Assembly (NCBI GenBank): GCA_021813235.1
Contig: JAKALG010000069.1
Span: forward strand, 1 to 5,358
Source: a bacterium
Lineage (GTDB): Bacteria > Patescibacteria > Paceibacteria > UBA9973
DNA: 5,358 nt
Reading direction: 5' to 3'
The position numbers and the translations under genes were made by a program. The first letter of the stretch is position 1, and each line of letters begins with the position of its first letter. Shown here piece by piece: positions 4,157-5,358 of the stretch. The notes beneath the pieces are model-generated. The model was not told the origin of the DNA and made no database searches. It saw only the letters and a list, made by a program, of their open reading frames with translations.

Positions 4157-5072
4157 TTATCTTGATATAGTAAATTCTATAAAAAAAGGTCTGAACCCTG
4201 CTAAAATATCAACACGCCTAAATATCTCAATACCAAATTTATCTTATTATTTATCGTCATTAAAAAGAGAAGGAGTAATTAAAAAAGTAGGCTATGGAGT
4301 ATGGGAAGTTATCCCTTCTGGAGAAGTTAAAATATTAAGTCAAGACGGTAATTCTCAAGTTCAAAATGTTAGAGGCCACGCATTCATTTGGAAAATTAAA
4401 CCAAACAAAAAATTTAATTGGCTAGAAATTCTTAAATTAAATAATATTAATTATGAATTAAAAGGATTACAAAGCACTCCAAGAATAATAATAGAAAGAA
4501 AGAAGATTTTATTAGGTAAAAATTATATAACTATATTTGAGCCTAAAGGAAATAACTTTTGGGGTATAAATACCATAGATTCAAAAAAGAACGCAATACA
4601 GAGTTTTCTTGTGACAATGGAAGGCATTTTTAAGATAACAGGAGAGTTTAAGTATAAATTCAAGGTAGCAAGACAACATTACGGATTTGTTAATAATTTA
4701 GAAGCAATACATTTCGAGCATAAAGGAAAGACTATTTTAATTAAGAATGAAAAGGGATATTGGTTTTCAATAGATTATTCTTCAAATATATATAAAGAAG
4801 CAGAAACTATAAGCGAAGAACAAGCAGACATTCACGGATTACAATATCAGAATTATATGAACTCACATGAGAGAACTAATTTTAAAGTAACTCCTGAATT
4901 TATTTTAGAAGCTCTGAATAAAGTAAAAGAAAACCAAAATATGTATGCAGAAAATATGGTTTCACACGTTGAAGCAATTAAGACTTTATCACAAGGTGTT
5001 AAGGATTTAGTTAAAGAAGTACAGGAATTAAGAAGAATTAATAATCTGGGAAATAGAGGTGATTCAGATTAA
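4134..5072 (+). CDS. Winged-helix DNA-binding protein of archaeal mobile-element type
   Basis: This 312-aa protein begins with a winged helix-turn-helix at about residues 5-60. Helix 2 is NPAKISTRLN (21-30), the recognition helix starts SIPNLSYYLSSLKREG (32-47), and the wing is VGYGVWEVI. A linker leads to VRGHAFIWKI (79-88) and a long alpha/beta middle domain. RQHYGFVNN at 180-188 begins a second strand-rich module ending in WFSIDYS. The C-terminal part (about 253-302) is helical, with FILEALNKVKENQ and NMVSHVEAI patterns suggesting coiled-coil oligomerisation. The RGHAF, RQHY and ENQ...SH arrangement recalls proteins I know from uncultured archaea and their viruses; this is memory, not a search. 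A transcriptional regulator is most likely; a replication or partition DNA-binding protein is the alternative. AAGAGG at 4115-4120 is 13 bases upstream, and coupling via the mini-ORF at 4111 is likely. Confidence 0.8.
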   Translation: MKEVKRKLYLDIVNSIKKGLNPAKISTRLNISIPNLSYYLSSLKREGVIKKVGYGVWEVIPSGEVKILSQDGNSQVQNVRGHAFIWKIKPNKKFNWLEILKLNNINYELKGLQSTPRIIIERKKILLGKNYITIFEPKGNNFWGINTIDSKKNAIQSFLVTMEGIFKITGEFKYKFKVARQHYGFVNNLEAIHFEHKGKTILIKNEKGYWFSIDYSSNIYKEAETISEEQADIHGLQYQNYMNSHERTNFKVTPEFILEALNKVKENQNMYAENMVSHVEAIKTLSQGVKDLVKEVQELRRINNLGNRGDSD

Positions 5073-5074
5073 GT

Positions 5075-5141
5075 AATTACTGAAAAGCGGTTGGAAAAGA
5101 TTCTTCAGCCAGTCTTTCCTCTCTTTGCCGTTTCATTAATT
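5075..5141 (+). ncRNA. Long imperfect RNA stem-loop of unknown class
   Basis: Most of the 83-base gap between two genes folds into one structure. AATTA-C-TGAAA-AG-CGG (5075-5090) pairs with CCG-TTTCA-T-TAATT (5128-5141), giving 13 base pairs interrupted by one C-T mismatch and a two-base AG bulge. Inside it, GGAAA-A-GA (5093-5100) pairs with TCTTTCC (5113-5119) to form a second hairpin with a 12-base loop. No known ribozyme, riboswitch or C/D-box pattern was recognised. It could be a transcript-processing site, a 3'-end stabiliser or a terminator; T-rich runs (TTTATTT, 5144-5150) follow it. Confidence 0.5.
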
Positions 5142-5155
5142 CCTTTATTTCCCAG

Positions 5156-5326
5156 ATGAATAAAAAATGTATTTTATGTAAGAATTTATTTTATACTATA
5201 TACGGAAAATCAGACATTTGTAATGTTTGTAAAAATATAGAAAGAAACGAAAGAATAAGGGATATTAGAAAATTCACTAAAAGAAAGAAATTAATTGATA
5301 CAGAAGGATTTAATTTTATTACTTAA
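5156..5326 (+). CDS. Four-cysteine zinc-finger microprotein, 56 aa
   Basis: The frame from ATG 5156 to TAA 5324-5326 encodes CILC (5-8) and CNVC (22-25), a C-x2-C-x13-C-x2-C arrangement expected to bind one zinc ion. A very basic helical tail rich in Lys and Arg (KNIERNERIRDIRKFTKRKK, 26-45) could contact DNA or RNA. Such small zinc proteins are frequent in archaeal viruses, often as transcription factors, but the role here is inference. The bases before the ATG (TTTCCCAG) are pyrimidine-rich and lack a Shine-Dalgarno, unlike most internal genes here, so it may sit near an RNA 5' end. The stem-loop at 5075-5141 lies just upstream. Confidence 0.72.
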   Translation: MNKKCILCKNLFYTIYGKSDICNVCKNIERNERIRDIRKFTKRKKLIDTEGFNFIT

Positions 5327-5341
5327 AAATGGAGACATACA

Positions 5342-5349
5342 TTTAAATA
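5342..5349 (+). promoter_or_regulatory. Second archaeal TATA box TTTAAATA
   Basis: The same octamer as at 2351-2358 follows the stop of the preceding gene by 15 bases. Transcription would begin near 5372, beyond the window, so the gene it serves is not visible. The identical sequence and intergenic setting make it a probable promoter for the next operon. Confidence 0.55.
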
Positions 5350-5358
5350 CATGGTATT

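Noticed and set aside
5099..5111. CTGAAGA on the minus strand as a second hammerhead core.
   Set aside because: No GAAA element or stem II follows it on that strand, so the three-helix junction cannot form.
5327..5345. ATG at 5329 after the last gene as another coding start.
   Set aside because: The frame stops after five codons and overlaps the TATA box; it is probably chance.
1..5358. CRISPR arrays, tRNA genes, insertion-sequence ends and attachment sites.
   Set aside because: No spaced direct repeats, cloverleaf, transposase or integrase signals were seen on either strand.

Overview
This 5.4-kb window is AT-rich, densely packed and coded entirely on the + strand. It looks like a piece of an archaeal virus or other archaeal mobile element. 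Four things point that way: a canonical archaeal TATA box (TTTAAATA) in an intergenic gap with a second copy at the right edge; a start codon at the distance from that box expected for leaderless transcription; Shine-Dalgarno (SD) sites of the GGAGGTG type inside the operon; and a 312-aa winged-helix protein whose C-terminal layout resembles regulators I know from uncultured archaeal genomes and viruses. Heavy use of AGA for Arg and ATA for Ile fits an AT-rich host. Host assignment is inference; no structural (capsid, terminase), integrase or polymerase gene is visible here.

Left region (1-2342): a polycistron of ten small genes, every junction being the same 4-base ATGA stop/start overlap. 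It holds a truncated zinc-binding coiled protein, a small single-pass membrane protein with cysteines, several small unrecognised proteins, a probable PD-(D/E)XK-type nuclease-like protein with an ExQ variant motif, and a 49-aa CxxC...HxC microprotein. Four of these genes are 51 aa or shorter or start differently from the longest reading frame.

Middle region (2343-3391): a new promoter, a 33-codon leaderless ORF, then three ATGA-linked genes of unknown function, the first preceded by a near-perfect SD.

Right region (3385-5358): the outstanding feature is a complete type I hammerhead self-cleaving ribozyme filling the gap between the third of these genes and an orphan beta-class DNA adenine methyltransferase gene. 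All catalytic-core nucleotides and three helices are present. Predicted cleavage falls one base before the methyltransferase ATG, so the ribozyme would release a nearly leaderless methyltransferase mRNA; the upstream stop codon and downstream start codon lie in opposite strands of stem I. Next come an 8-codon mini-ORF that is a near-copy of the following gene's start, the winged-helix regulator, a second strong RNA stem-loop of unknown type, a 56-aa four-cysteine microprotein without an SD, and another TATA box.

A working model: the downstream methyltransferase and regulator are expressed from the 2351 promoter, with the hammerhead splitting the transcript and generating a new 5' end. Internal cistrons mostly carry SD sequences, whereas those at predicted or possible RNA 5' ends (2382, 3449, 5156) do not.
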